Below are positions 46,995 to 58,270 of a DNA stretch of 64,000 bases, piece after piece (position 1 is the first letter of the stretch; each line of letters opens with the position of its first letter). The notes under the pieces are model-generated. The model did not search any database, was not told the origin of the DNA, and saw nothing but the letters and a program-made list of their open reading frames with translations. This DNA is from Viola odorata (taxonomy: Eukaryota; Streptophyta; Magnoliopsida; Malpighiales; Violaceae): assembly GCA_963691705.1 (NCBI GenBank), contig OY829537.1, positions 64,828,304-64,892,303 of the forward strand. The letters run 5' to 3'. The position numbers and the translations under genes were made by a program.

Positions 46995-47152
46995 TTTTTT
47001 GTGCCTTTAATTTTTATTTATTTTTATTTATTTTTGACCTTAGGTTTCCCTAAACCTGTAGAAATAAATAGGGTGGCGACTTCATTGCATTGTACGAGGC
47101 AATCCAATTTGTCTCGCATCCATCCGAATCGCTCGCAAAGGGAGGTGCGACA

Positions 47153-47172
47153 GTTTGGCGACTTCACTAGGG
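47153..47172 (+). other. B: primer binding site
   Basis: GTTTGGCGACTTCACTAGGG directly follows the LTR end. It is nearly the same as the site in A. Confidence 0.87.
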
Positions 47173-47859
47173 ACATAGGGTCGAAGCTGATTTTTGGTTT
47201 TTTGAGGTGTTTATTTTTATTTACTTGGTTTGATAAATTGTTGTGTGTTTATTTATTCGCTTTAATAAATTGTTCATATGCATTTCACGCATGAATTCCT
47301 TACCACCGGGCCATTTTCCAAATAGAATTTGGTTGGTATTAGTGAAGCCCTGTGGACCTAGTGTCTCAGTATGCTTTCATGAACCCTAACTCAGACTTGA
47401 ACCCCTAAATGGTTGAGCGCCCCGCAAACCGTGGTGATTCGGTAAGCAATCAAATATCCATTTACTAAGGGACCCCTTTTTGGGTATCGTCTGGGAGCCT
47501 TTCAGCTAGTTAGAAATAGTTGATGTCACCCCAACATGTGCATCATGATAATATACGTTTATTGCGATTTTGCTTCGTTATTTCCATAAATTCTCCATTT
47601 TTGCGATTTTTATATACTCCTTTCAATTCATTAATTTTTGTCTTCATTATTGCTTTTATTAAACTCACCTTTCACTCCTTCTTTTATCATTACACATATC
47701 ACATTTCATTCATACGATATTTAGGATTTTAAGTTTCTGCAATACATACATGATTAAAACCTAAGATTTTAGAAAATGATGCGATATCATTTCCTCCCTT
47801 CATAGCGGCGGAGTTCAAGTTGCCTCTATAGGGAATAGAGGTAAATAAAACCTTCTTCC
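47173..47859 (+). other. B: leader before insertion C
   Basis: This is untranslated leader of the element. No protein was recognised; the open frame at 47520-47732 has no known motif. The leader resumes at 53021 after element C. CTTCC at 47855-47859 is the left copy of C's target duplication. Confidence 0.6.
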
Positions 47860-48573
47860 TGATGCAAATCCTCGCACAAACCCTAATTCGGGTGAGGTTT
47901 CTTCAAGCGACTAGACTTGTAACATGTATTTTGACATGTTAGGAAGGTTTGGGCCAAGTTTCAGGCCAAACGCATGAGGGAATAGATAGATGGCTTGAGT
48001 GCACATTTTAGTACGCATTGACCGAGCCATGGTCAAGTGCGACTAGGTCAAGGGCTAGCCAAGGTGCGGCCAGCTGAGCGAAGCTTATGAGAAGCTTCTG
48101 GACTTATATGTATTTACTTATGTAATTATAGCTAAGTTAGAGTTATTTCTTAGTTAGAACTCCTTGTTTGATTAGAATTAGAACTTGTAGTTTTACTAAA
48201 ACTTGTAATAGGCTTTGCCTATATATAGCCGGTTGGCTTCATTAATAAATCAGGCTATTTTTTCCCAAATTGATACTGAGACTGTCTTGGAGAGTATTTA
48301 CTCTTGTTGTTCGTGGACTCGAACCTTGTGCTTTTCCTTCAGTTTCACAAGCTAAGGCTAAGGCAAGTAAAACTGAAGTTGCGACTATTGTTTGTTCCTT
48401 AGGGTCACAGGGCTGAACCTAATACAAACAATAACCTCATTAGGTGACAACTAGGCTGACTAACAGTCTGTCAAAGGTCCCCAAGTGAGTATATCCACCA
48501 AATTCTGCGTGAATCTCAAACCTTCGAACTAGATCATCATTCAAGCGCATCCTAGGGAACTAGGATCGTATCA
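47860..48573 (+). repeat. C: 5' LTR, shortened
   Basis: It begins TGATGCAAATCCTCGCAC and ends GGATCGTATCA. Compared with the 3' LTR it lacks about 397 bases between CCTAATTCG and GGGTGAGG. The rest is nearly identical, so the insertion is young. TATATATAG lies at 48230-48238. Confidence 0.92.
48230..48238 (+). promoter_or_regulatory. C: TATA box in the 5' LTR
   Basis: TATATATAG is followed by CCGGTTGGCTTC and an AATAAAT signal, and is conserved in the 3' LTR (52663-52671). Confidence 0.65.
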
Positions 48574-48590
48574 GTTGGTAGCGGAGCTCT
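48574..48590 (+). other. C: primer binding site
   Basis: GTTGGTAGCGGAGCTCT follows the LTR. TGGTAGCGGAGC differs at two positions from the initiator-Met type TGGTATCAGAGC common in plant elements. D carries the same version (63490 onward), so the variant is a family feature and not a local mutation. Confidence 0.7.
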
Positions 48591-49485
48591 AGGCGTTCAA
48601 GGTTTGATTTATATCCTTACTATCCTTTTTATTTTTATTTATCAATTTTTGAGATTGATTTTTGTTCTACCCTTTCTAATCAATCTCCTTGTAGCCAAAG
48701 TGTGTTAGTGTGTTGAGTCGATCTAGGGTTCTAGATCATTGTTTGCGTCTTGTGTGTATAAATTGATTACAATTTGTAAGCGTCTTTTAAAAACAAAAAC
48801 AGTCCCCAAAGTTTCTTTAATTTCAGTACTGTTTTGAGTCAAAAAGAGTCATAAAAATCCAAAGTTCCCATTAGTCTAGTTGTTATTTGATTTCGTTCAA
48901 AAGAGTCAAAAAAAGAAGAAGAAAGAGTTATTTCAAAAGAGAAATGATTTCGAATACAGAAAAGAGTAGTATTAGAAACTAAGAGAAAAATAAAATACAA
49001 GAAACTTAAAGGTGTTAGCTTTCCATAGCAACAAGAATCATCGTAATCGGACACCGGAATCAAAAGTTGGAGCAGGAGGGACAAGTGATGCGCACACACA
49101 CACCATTCACGATTTGTGAATTTATTTGAGTCTTCCTATTTGATCTTGAGCTATTTCCTTGATTCCAGCCCATAAATACTTTCTATTCCAGCCTAGAAAT
49201 TATTTAGTTGGTTGATCTTTGCAACTAAATTACTTGTTGAGCATCTAAATTCTTTCGAAGCCGAGTTGTCTTAGAAATTTCCTTGGAAGCGTTTCTTCAA
49301 ATTTTTGAGTCTTTCTTAACGGTTTGAGTGCAGGAACAACAAGTACTTTGAGACAAAATAAGTGAGTATTGTGAGTTCAATAGAGAGTTAAACACGAGAA
49401 CAAAACACGTGAGGGAGTGCTAGTATTTTCTAGGGAAATTTTACGTTTTCTTGTTTTAGTGTTTTGACGTTTCAGGAATTACACA

Positions 49486-50960
49486 ATGTCTGATCAATCG
49501 GGAGGAAGAGGTGAATCAAAGGTTGAGCGGATGCTAGAGGTGATCATGGCACAACTTGAAGCAATAGAGACGTGTACAAGTTGCCCCGGTCGGAGTTGTC
49601 AATCCGCAACTAGGTGTGCCTCTTGCGAATTTTACAACAAACCACAATGTTGCAAATAGTTCGCACTCATCTGGAGGGTTGAAGATAGACCAAAGAAAAC
49701 ATCTTGTCGATGGTATGACCGCGAGTGAAGAGGAGGATGACGAGGAAGTCGTTAGGCAGGAGCTAGCCTTTAGACGCGCACTACGGCGCGAGCCCTGCAG
49801 GTGCGCTATAGCGCACGAGCGCCCAGTAGCGCGCACACGCCTAGCAGCACGCGATCGTCCAGCCTATGAGTACCAAGCGCACCATGCGCGAAGGGTTGAA
49901 GACAATGACGATGATGACTACATTTATGAATGAAGAGGCAGATTTGACGACAAACGTCATAGGCAAGAAGAAAGACTTAACTCCAACTTAGTGAGCGCCA
50001 AAATACCACCTTTTGATGGGTTTAATAATCCGGATATGTACTTCGTGTGGGAAAGGGAAGTGCAATCTATTTTCCTTTGTCACAATATTCCAATGAGGAG
50101 AAGGTGAAGTTGGCATCGACTAAATTCAAAGGGTACACCATTCAGTGGTGGGATCAATTGAATGCAGCTAGGGTGAGAGTTGGAGTCGGCCCCATTAGTA
50201 CTTGGGTTGACATGAAGATGTTGATGAGATGATAATATGTTCCCGCCAACTTTCAAGGAGATTCTCGTCAAAAATTACAGAATCTAACTCAAGGGAGTAA
50301 GTGTGTTGGCAAATATTTCAATGAGAGGAGTGAGGACAGCCCGTGGCCATTCAATAGGCAAATGGTTCCTAAGGGCAAGAGTAACTGTTGCGAGATAGTT
50401 GAGATGGGCGAAAGTTCACCCTTGCGCCATCGATACCAACACAAGTATATGAGGATCAAAAGTGGCTCATTGAGTCTTATTATGATTTTCAGAGAGAAAA
50501 GGAAAAAGAAAAGTTGAGTGTCGAAAAGAGAGAAAAGAAAGGAGAGAAAAACAGCTCACATGAAAATAGAGAGCATGTGGAGAGAATTTGTGAGAAAAAC
50601 ATCCCGCAAGAAAATAGGGAGCTTGCGAGAGGAAAACACATGCATGAAAAGAGTGAGCATGTAGAGAGTGGCATCTATAGAAAAAGAGAGACAAGTGATG
50701 ATGCCAAGGGAAAAGAAGAGACGAAAGCATTGGTCAAAAATAGTTTTGGCACAAGCCACCTAAAACAGTTTGAATTTGTACCTTCTAACCCTAACCCTAA
50801 TTCGTTTGCCTTCTCTATTTCTATTATTCCTTCTGATGTGCAGGAAATTGATGGATTAACTCCAGAAGAGAGGAACAATATGCTACTGCCAAGGAAACGC
50901 AAAGGGTATGCGTCGAGAGTGAGACTAGTGCGGCTAACCCTAGTCGCAAAGGTTTGTTGA
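49486..50960 (+). pseudogene. C: Ty3/gypsy gag, broken
   Basis: An ATG at 49486 (MSDQSGGRGESKVERMLEV) begins the frame. Frameshifts occur near 49570 and near 50085. The capsid core reads SAKIPPFDGFNNPDMYFVWE, VQSIFLCHNI, then NEEKVKLASTKFKGYTIQWW, WDQLNAARVR and LQNLTQGSKCVGKYF. This is the usual gypsy gag pattern (PPFDG, YFVWE, WWDQL and LTQGS). A charged Lys/Glu-rich spacer follows (50490-50730), as in intact relatives between gag and protease. Stops include two adjacent ones near 50230. The spacer ends about 50960 without any protease. Confidence 0.85.
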
Positions 50961-51095
50961 GCCTTTCGTTTCTTAGGTCTGATTTGAGTGAGTACTTTGA
51001 CACCATTGATCTTTATAATACTACTCGTATTAATTTATTTAATGGTGTAAGTATTCAAGAGCTATAGACAGTGATCACTTACCTTTGAGGATTAT

Positions 51096-51904
51096 TTGCT
51101 AAGTCGCAAAATTAATAAAAGGTCGATTGAGTCTAAGGAAGAGTTAGTTGTGTCTAGCGCAGAATGCGAATATACTTTGGGTCGATTTTGCACAACTAAT
51201 ATTGCTAACTTGAGTTTGGAGCGAGTCTTGCCTTTGTATGGATTGTCGCTAGGTAAAGTTAGCAAGCGCTTAAAGGAGCCTTTGAGAGGCCTAGATCGAG
51301 AGTTGTGGAGAACCTCAAGCGTGATGAAGGCATATTACTTAGCACAACTCGAGAGACAGCCAAAGAAAGAAGAATGAAGTCTTGGACCTGTTTGGTATTC
51401 GTTGGTTTGTAAGTTTGAATTTGTTGAGGACTTTTCACTTTTATATATTTCTAACAAATTCGCTTATGGATTTATACTTGTGGTGCCGCTAAATCCTTTG
51501 TCTTTGAGTTACTATGCAAGTTTAGGGAATTACAAGGATTTGGTGATGGCCAAGATACCAAAGGAGCAAGTCGTGGCTCATATGGAGCGCATGGGCGTGT
51601 CACAAGCGGACCATGGCTACAATAGAGGACTTCACTTGTTCTTCAAGGTTCTTGATTGGGATAGGATGTGCTTACACCAGAAATGGTTGCCTACTCAATC
51701 TGAGGAGATAGCTACTGATTTGGGCGATGGATAAACCCAACTCGTTGCCAAGCGCTTAGACACCAATGACGGATCGGATATCTTGGGTAATCTCGAAACT
51801 AGTTATGTGCCTTTTGTTCGTGCTAACTTAAGGTATTGTGTTATAGGTACTATTTTGGATCCTAAAGAGGATTCGAGGGCGAATCCTTTCCAAGGGGGAG
51901 GGTA
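51096..51904 (+). pseudogene. C: unresolved post-gag region and polyprotein tail
   Basis: Open stretches at 51096-51377 and 51402-51734 show no RT, RNase H or integrase motif. Near 51860 the text DPKEDSRANPFQ matches the C-terminal tail that often ends gypsy polyproteins just before the polypurine tract. I read this as the end left after an internal deletion of pol. The polypurine tract AAGGGGGAGGGTA is at 51892-51904. Confidence 0.5.
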
Positions 51905-53015
51905 TGATGCAAATCCTCGCACAATCCCTAATTCGTCGCATGCCATACGCGCCCCAAGCGACTAGAGCCAATGAGGGCAAGGGAGCGTGCCAAGGATGTA
52001 GAGAGGACTCAAGAGACATTAAGATGGACCTCACACATGGAAACAAGGGCCAAGGCACGATCAGACTGAGCTGAAGCACAAAGGATGCGTATAGCGCATG
52101 CGCACATGCCAACGGATGCCCCTAAGAAGACTGTCCGAGCCAAAACATGGAAGACGAGCCTTTATCATGACTCTAGCATAGATACAAGACCGTTTGGGAT
52201 CTTTGGAGAGTTGTCTCCAAGATTGGGCCCAATCACACAGGTAGATTGCAAGTTGGCTTGGAGTGACCTAATCGCATGCACCAAGGGTGTGTATAAGCGC
52301 AACAGGCGCGTTCAAGAGGACCAAGTGTGATCGGGTGAGGTTTCTTCAAGCGACTAGACTTGTAACATGTATTTTGACATGTTAGGAAGGTTTGGGCCAA
52401 GTTTCAGGCCAAACGCATAAGGGAATAGATAGATGGCTTGAGTGCACATTTTAGTACGCATTGATCGAGCCATGGTCAAGTGCGACTAGGTCAAGGGCTA
52501 GCCAAGGTGCGGCCAGCTGAGCGAAGCTTATGAGAAGCTTCTGGACTTATCTCTATTTACTTATGTAATTATAGCTAAGTTAGAGTTATTTCTTAGTTAG
52601 AACTCCTTGTTTGATTAGAATTAGAACTTGTAGTTTTACTAAAACTTGTAATAGGCTTTGCCTATATATAGCCGGTTGGCTTCATTAATAAATCAGGCTA
52701 TTTTTTCCCAAATTGATACTGAGACTGTCTTGAGAGTATTTACTCTTGTTGTTCATGGACTCGAACCTTGTGCTTTTCCTTAAGTTTCGCAAGCTAGGGC
52801 TAAGGAAAGTAAAACCGAAATTGCGACCATTGTTTGTTCCTTAGGGTCACAGGGATGAACCTAATACAAACAATAACCTCATTAGGCGACAACTAGGCTG
52901 ACTAACAGTCCGTCAAAGGTCCCCAAGTGAGTATATCCACCAAATTCTGCATCAATCTCAAACCTTCCAACTAGATCATCATTCAAGCGCATCCTAGGCA
53001 ACTAGGATCGTATCA
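51905..53015 (+). repeat. C: 3' LTR, full length
   Basis: It begins TGATGCAAATCC and ends GGATCGTATCA. It is 1111 bases, including the ~397-base segment missing from the 5' copy. TATATATAG lies at 52663-52671. Confidence 0.92.
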
Positions 53016-53288
53016 CTTCCGAGGCACTCAACTGCCCAGCTTGGAAATATCATATAGTAAACACGGCTAATCGTTGAAGATAACTAACCCATCATGAATT
53101 AAAATAAATTCAGGAACAAATTAGGATAGCTAGATCATAAGTGAGATACACACATGCATACATTACGATTATCGTTTATGGCCAGACTTACATCTATCTC
53201 TTTTCTTTATTTTCACGTAGGTTGAAAACAGCTCCCAAAAAGTGAACTATTCCGCACAGGCTCCCCATAACCAGGCGTCAAACACAGA

Positions 53289-54973
53289 GAATGTCTGAAT
53301 AAGATGAAACGCGGGAGGCATTAGAAGCAAAAATAGTGGAACTAAAGGAACAAGTTCGGACCGCTATGGAAAGGGTTGTAATAGCTGAAAAGGAACGAAA
53401 TGAGACGACCACTGATTTTCCCCTCGACTTCTATCCCTCAGCCGCCCAGATAATAGGGTCTACATCGCCGTCCGTTGCAGTAGGTCCTTCATCGACCTAA
53501 CCATCTTACATTGTTGGAGCTCCATGCAAGTGGTCGGATCCCTTCATTAGTTCCAACCCCCTTCCACTCACTACACCCGCTGCAGTTGACACGATCGGAC
53601 AGGGTGATATATCTTTTATTCCTCCTCTGACTAGACCTACATTTGAGTTTGGCAGGAACAAGGTCCATCCGAAATCCCAATATTTCCACCCGTCTCAGGG
53701 CCATGCTACTCAAGTCACAAATCCCGGACCTTCCGGAACTCATCTTCAGTCATCTTTTGGATATCCGTCGGCCGCTGGTCTTAACGCCATTAAAACAAAG
53801 GGGCCGAATATCGACAGGTTGAGCCTATTGGAAGAAAGACTGAGGGATGTCAAAGGAACTGATCCCTTCGACCCTATGGGTCCTGCCGATATGTGCATGG
53901 TGCCGGGAATCACAATGCCTCAAAAATTTAAGATTCCAAAATTCAAAAAGTACACTGGAATTGAGTGCCTCAGAACTCACCTCAAAATCTATTGTAACAA
54001 AATGTCCGAGGTAATACATTATGAACCTTTGTTGATCCACTTGTTCAGGGTGAGTCTGGCCAAGCATGCCTTGACCTGGTACATGAGTCTAGACAGATTT
54101 AGAATCAAGACTTGGAGAGACATGTCTAACACCTTCTTTAAACAATACAAGTTCAACATAGAAGTAGCACCGGACCGTTCTGATCTGCAGGATCTGGAGA
54201 AAAGGACCAACGAATCAATGAAAGCTTACGCCCAGAGGTGGAGAGAACTAGCTACCAGAATTTCTCCTCCTTTAAACGACAAGGAGCTAATATCAATTTT
54301 TGTGAATACATTCAAAGCTCCTTACTACACCTATCTCATCTCCAATTCGTTGAGTAGCTTTTCTGACAAGGTCCTCGTAGCAGAGAGATTTGAGCAGGGA
54401 ATCAAGTATGGAAGGATTGTTATTTCCACACCGGAGGTAACACCTAAAATGGCGCCTATCTTAAAAGAAGAGGTCAGCTTTATCTCTTACCAGCCTAGCA
54501 ACGAGCCACCTTATTTTCCACCACCGTCATACCCTTCACCATATCAACCCGCCTATTTTCCTTCACCATCAATGCCCATTGCTAACGTGGCTCCTCAATA
54601 CCCCGCACCATTTCCACCTTACCCGCCACCTCTACCACAAATCTCACAAAAGAACCAAAACACCCATTGAAATCGGGAGCCACTACCACCTCTTCCCGTT
54701 CCTTTGGAGGAAATTTACGAGCATCTCTTGGCGGCTGGGCAAATTGCACCAACCCTGATCCAACCTATACGACCTCCTTACCCAAAGTGGTACGATCCCA
54801 ATGCTAGGTGCACGTACCATGCCGGAGCTCATGGCCACACTCTAGAAAACTGCTCTTCCCTTAAAGGAAAGGTTAATCACTTGATCAAGAGCGGATGGAT
54901 CACTTCCGAAGGATCTAACATGACCATCAACCCTCTTCCAAACCACGCCCTGGGTAATAGAGGAGGGATATAG
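53289..54973 (+). pseudogene. B: Tat-type gag, nearly open
   Basis: The ATG at 53289 is followed by a stop after three codons, then REALEAKIVELKEQVRTAM (coiled-coil-like). A stop near 53498 follows, then 53819-54670 is open: LSLLEERLRDVKGTDPFDP, ADMCMVPGITMP, KHALTWYMSLDRFRIKTWRD, FFKQYKFNIE, DRSDLQDLEKR, YAQRWRELATRISPPL and FVNTFKAPYYTYLI, ending in a Pro/Tyr-rich segment. After a TGA at 54668 the frame resumes (54704-54973) with LAAGQIAPTL and the zinc-knuckle-like CTYHAGAHGHTLENC. Four Cys/His ligands are all kept here. It matches A's gag throughout. Only a few stops break it. Confidence 0.92.
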
Positions 54974-56105
54974 AGCTCGTTCATTTTTGTGAAAGAGTCT
55001 GGAGAGCTCACGTACAACTGAACCGCCGTCGTGCTTCCAGATGTCTCCCTATTACACATTTTTTGTTGTTTTGTTGTTGTTGTTTTTTTCCCAAGATTGG
55101 CAAAAGTCTTTTGGTAAATAATAAATCGGTTTGTCTTGATATACCCTATGTCTTTGATGGTGAAGAAATTATCGCGTGCAACTGAGGATGAGGTTGGGAT
55201 TCCACACGACTTGGTCCGTTTAAATAGAAAGTTTGGAGAAGGAGATAGTCCCTCATCAAGAGGAGTTGAAAGGATGAACTTGGGGGCAAGCGATGAAAAT
55301 CAAAGACATGTCGATCAAACGACGAACGTAACACTTTATGCTAATTCACGATAACGAGCTCTTTACATTTAGATCATCACTGCAGCAAGAATCACAATCA
55401 ACATACTTAATGCATTCTTGTTCTGTGATATAACGACATTTACACCTTACATGTCTCCCAACTGCAAATTCAAATTCAACCATGGTCAAATCTTTCATGA
55501 TTTGAATTTGACAACGTACAAACATTCTCGGCAAGCTCTCTGTGTACGTGCACGATGATCCTACTGTAAAGATCTGTCCTCTAATTGGTGGTCCACTAAG
55601 TGCTAACTTTAAATCGTGATTGCATTCATTTGTTTTATCCGCAATCCCTTGCTACAAAAGCTGAAGTGTTGGAGTTTTCTCTGTAAAGAAACAACTAGTT
55701 AGCTCTCCATAGTGGCAATCTAAATCTCCAGCTAAGCAAGGATTCTCTTTCATCACTCAAAATGATGTTCAAGCCATACTTCTTGGACAAATCGTCCAGT
55801 CAGCAATTGGCTATTGCTAGCCTAGAAGGTTTCTCCTTGTCCAGGGCAGTCAAAGAGCGAATCAGGAAAGATTTTAAGATTGTTTCTCCCTGGTAATGTA
55901 ATGTGAGGACCATCTAAATCGAGCTGGTCTCTCTGCAAAAAGACCAACACATCCTGCATTGCGAACAACCAGTCTCAAGTTTCATTTTGAGCTCATCTTT
56001 CCCTGGTTATTTGATCAAATCCAAAAGTGATTCGGTTGTTTCTAAGGACATTCGAGCGGAATTATCAGTGTCCCAGTGGGGCCAAATTTGGAAGGCATCT
56101 GAGTG
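54974..56105 (+). other. B: post-gag region without pol
   Basis: No protease, RT or integrase motif appears. Short open frames (55136-55354, for example) show no known domain. A minus-strand stretch at 55346-55534 has a Cys-rich look (CKCRYITEQECIKYVDC) but no family I can name. A complete Tat element would have several kilobases of pol here. Confidence 0.6.
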
Positions 56106-56109
56106 AGGT

Positions 56110-57010
56110 CCATCTCGTGTGGCGGCTCAGTTCTCCCATTTTTGGGTCCATCTCGTGTGGCGGCTTAGTTCCCTCACCATCCGGTCCATCTTGTGCGGCG
56201 GTTCGACCGCCACTTTCATGTATCTTGTACGGTGGTTCAAACTCCCACTTTCATCTATCTTATGGGGCGGTTCACACTTCCTACTCTCATCTATCTTGTG
56301 CGGCAGTTCACACGCCTACTTTCATTTATCTTGTGCGGCGGTTCAAACCCCCACTTTCATCCATCTTGTGTGGCAGTTCAAACCTGCATTTTCACCTATC
56401 TTGTGTGGCGGTTCAAACCCCCACTTTCATCTATCTTGTGTAGCAGTTCATAACCCCACTGCCATCTATCTTGTGTGGCGGTTCACACCCCCACTTTTGT
56501 CTATCTTGTACGGTGGTTCACAGCCCCACTCTCATCTATCTTGTGCGGCGGTTCACACCCCCACTTTCATCTATCTTGTGCGGTGGTTCCAACCCCCACT
56601 TTCATTTATCTTGTGTGGCGGTTCATACCCCCACTCTCATCTATCTTACGCGGCGGTTCACACCCCCACTTTCATCTATCTTGTGCGGTTGTTCAAACCC
56701 CCACTTTTTCATCTATCTTGTGCGGCGGTTCACACCCCCACTTTCATCTATCTTGTGCAGTGGTTCACACCCGCACTCTTATCTATCTTGTGCGACTGTT
56801 CACACCCCCACTCTCATCTCTCTTGTGCGGCGATTCACACCCCCACTTTTATCTATCTTGTGCGGCGGTACATACCCCTACTCTCAATCTATCTCGTGCG
56901 ACGGTTCAAACCCCTACTTTCACCTATTGCGGTGGTTCAAACCCCTACTTTCACCAATTGCGGTGGTTAAAACCCCCACTTTTCAATCTTATTTTGTGCA
57001 GTGGTTCCGA
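56110..57010 (+). repeat. B: tandem array 1, unit 35 bp
   Basis: About 25 head-to-tail copies of a 35-base unit built from CTATCTTGTGCGGCGGTTCA and CACCCCCACTTTCAT. Copies differ by 1-5 bases; the centre is the most regular. All three plus-strand frames are open across it, because the unit has no stop in any frame and 35 is not a multiple of 3. Two decayed units reappear at 59145-59215, beyond array 2. Confidence 0.95.
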
Positions 57011-57164
57011 CCCCCACTTTCCAACTTATCCCGTCCAGGACTGCGAGTGTTGCCCACAACGTGCTTTAGCCATAAGCAATCACAAGCGTATCCATGTGAG
57101 CACTTCGAACCTTCATGCTTTATTTCTTTTATGAGCACAAATTCATTAACTGACATTAGTTAAA

Positions 57165-58270
57165 TTTGCATAATATCCAGGGTATATGCACCATTAGACA
57201 TGGGATAACGATAAAATTACATTGGACTTTTCTCCTTTTTTTCATTATGTTCTAATTTTCCAAACATCAGCCCACAACGCTCATCTTCGCACACCATCCT
57301 ACATTTCTTATAAACCACTTGAAAGCCTCTTTTATTTTGATCTAAAGCTCCTCCTTCCCAAGTGAGTAGTACTCGATTGAAGTTGCCAACTAGAATCGAG
57401 GATGCGTATTGAGTTCGGTTTGCAAAATGAGTGGGGATGAAAAAGAAACCCTTAAGGATCAATGGTGATCTGTGCTGGAAGAAGGACAAGGAAATCAAGA
57501 ATTCAAGGCCGCTGCCCAAGATCAGAATTGAGAAAAGAAAAGACGGACACCGTACTTGCTTTGCTTGCTACTTATATTTACATTTGACTGAGAAAAAAAA
57601 AGAAAAAAAAAGAGTTTAGAAAGCAAAAGAAAAAAAGAGAGAAAAAGAATCAAAAGAATGAAAGTGTTCAAAGAACATCACTATACAGAAATTGGTCTAG
57701 AGTCAACAAAAGATGATCTTAAGAAGGAGCATTCCTAGCAAAGATTGAAGAACTTGCGAATTTTGCCCTCGCTGCAACCAGTCATCGAGTACTGCTCACT
57801 AAACCCCTTTTTTTCTTCATTCTGCTAAGGACTTTCTCATTTCTAAACAGACTCTCCCTTTCCTTTTTACACTATACCACTTTTTTCTTACAAAGTCCTC
57901 TTGATTATTAGAATGCCCATGTATGTGCATCTTTCACTCGGATTCACATTGCGAATTTAATTTCTATGCTATGTTTGTTGCATTTTTATGAGTGTAAACA
58001 CTTAGCCCTGCTTTTGAGCGTGAAAACATACACACATCCGGTGTGGACTGCTTACGGCTGCAAGTTATGGGAAAGTCTTGTCCCTTAGGTCGTTATCTCC
58101 TGAGCAAGATGTAGATGCTCTTCTAGGCTTGTGCCAAGTTTGCTTATATAACAAGAATTGGATGACATGTTTTCCAAATGCTTGAATTGTTTGAATTTTC
58201 TCCTGATAAGGAAGTTCATGTTGTTTTTATCTTAGTGCAATGCTTGGGGGCAAGCATCGGGGTAGTGTGG
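57165..58270 (+). other. B: conserved 3' non-coding region
   Basis: 57165-57210 shares GGGTATATGCACCATTAGAC and nearby bases with F (13922-13970). 57950-58105 shares its landmark series with A (23206-23030) and F (14809-14975): CTCGGATTCACATTGC, GCTATGTTTGTTGCAT, GAGTGTAAACACTTAGCCCT, GAGCGTGAAAAC, ATGGGAAAGTCTTG and TAGGTCGTTATCTCCTGA. A perfect 7-bp-stem hairpin, ATGCTTGGGGGCAAGCAT, is at 58240-58257. No open frame has a known motif. Confidence 0.75.

Larger units (their letters stand above)
44690..47152 (+). repeat. B: 5' LTR
   Basis: It starts TTTTGCTACCCG (the first two bases are TT, where the other LTR has TG) and ends GGAGGTGCGACA. It includes a palindromic TGCATTAATGCA (44951-44962), a TATAAATA box (45185-45192), GGGCC-rich text near 45720-45840, ATGCCATGATTATTTAA repeats near 45900-45960, and a 125-bp tandem duplication (46745-46994). 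The match to 59653-61065 is clear over the first half. Confidence 0.92.
47860..53015 (+). mobile_element. C: gag-only Ty3/gypsy element inside B
   Basis: C is 5156 bp with LTRs at 47860-48573 and 51905-53015 and CTTCC at 47855-47859 and 53016-53020. A primer site follows the 5' LTR and a polypurine tract precedes the 3' LTR (51892-51904). Inside lies a broken gag and a C-terminal polyprotein tail, with protease to integrase missing. D (from 62546) is a related element. Confidence 0.92.

Noticed and set aside
49616..49933. Acidic, Arg-rich open frame as a separate gene in C
   Set aside because: It is the frameshifted continuation of C's gag N-terminal region, between the ATG at 49486 and the capsid core.
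55346..55534. Cys-rich minus-strand frame in B as a defensin-like or zinc-finger gene
   Set aside because: It is only 62 codons, with irregular Cys spacing and no signal peptide, inside a transposon region without support.
56119..57163. Three overlapping long open frames that look like a repetitive secreted or cell-wall protein
   Set aside because: They are the same 35-bp unit read in three phases. There is no start context, signal peptide or unique flanking sequence.
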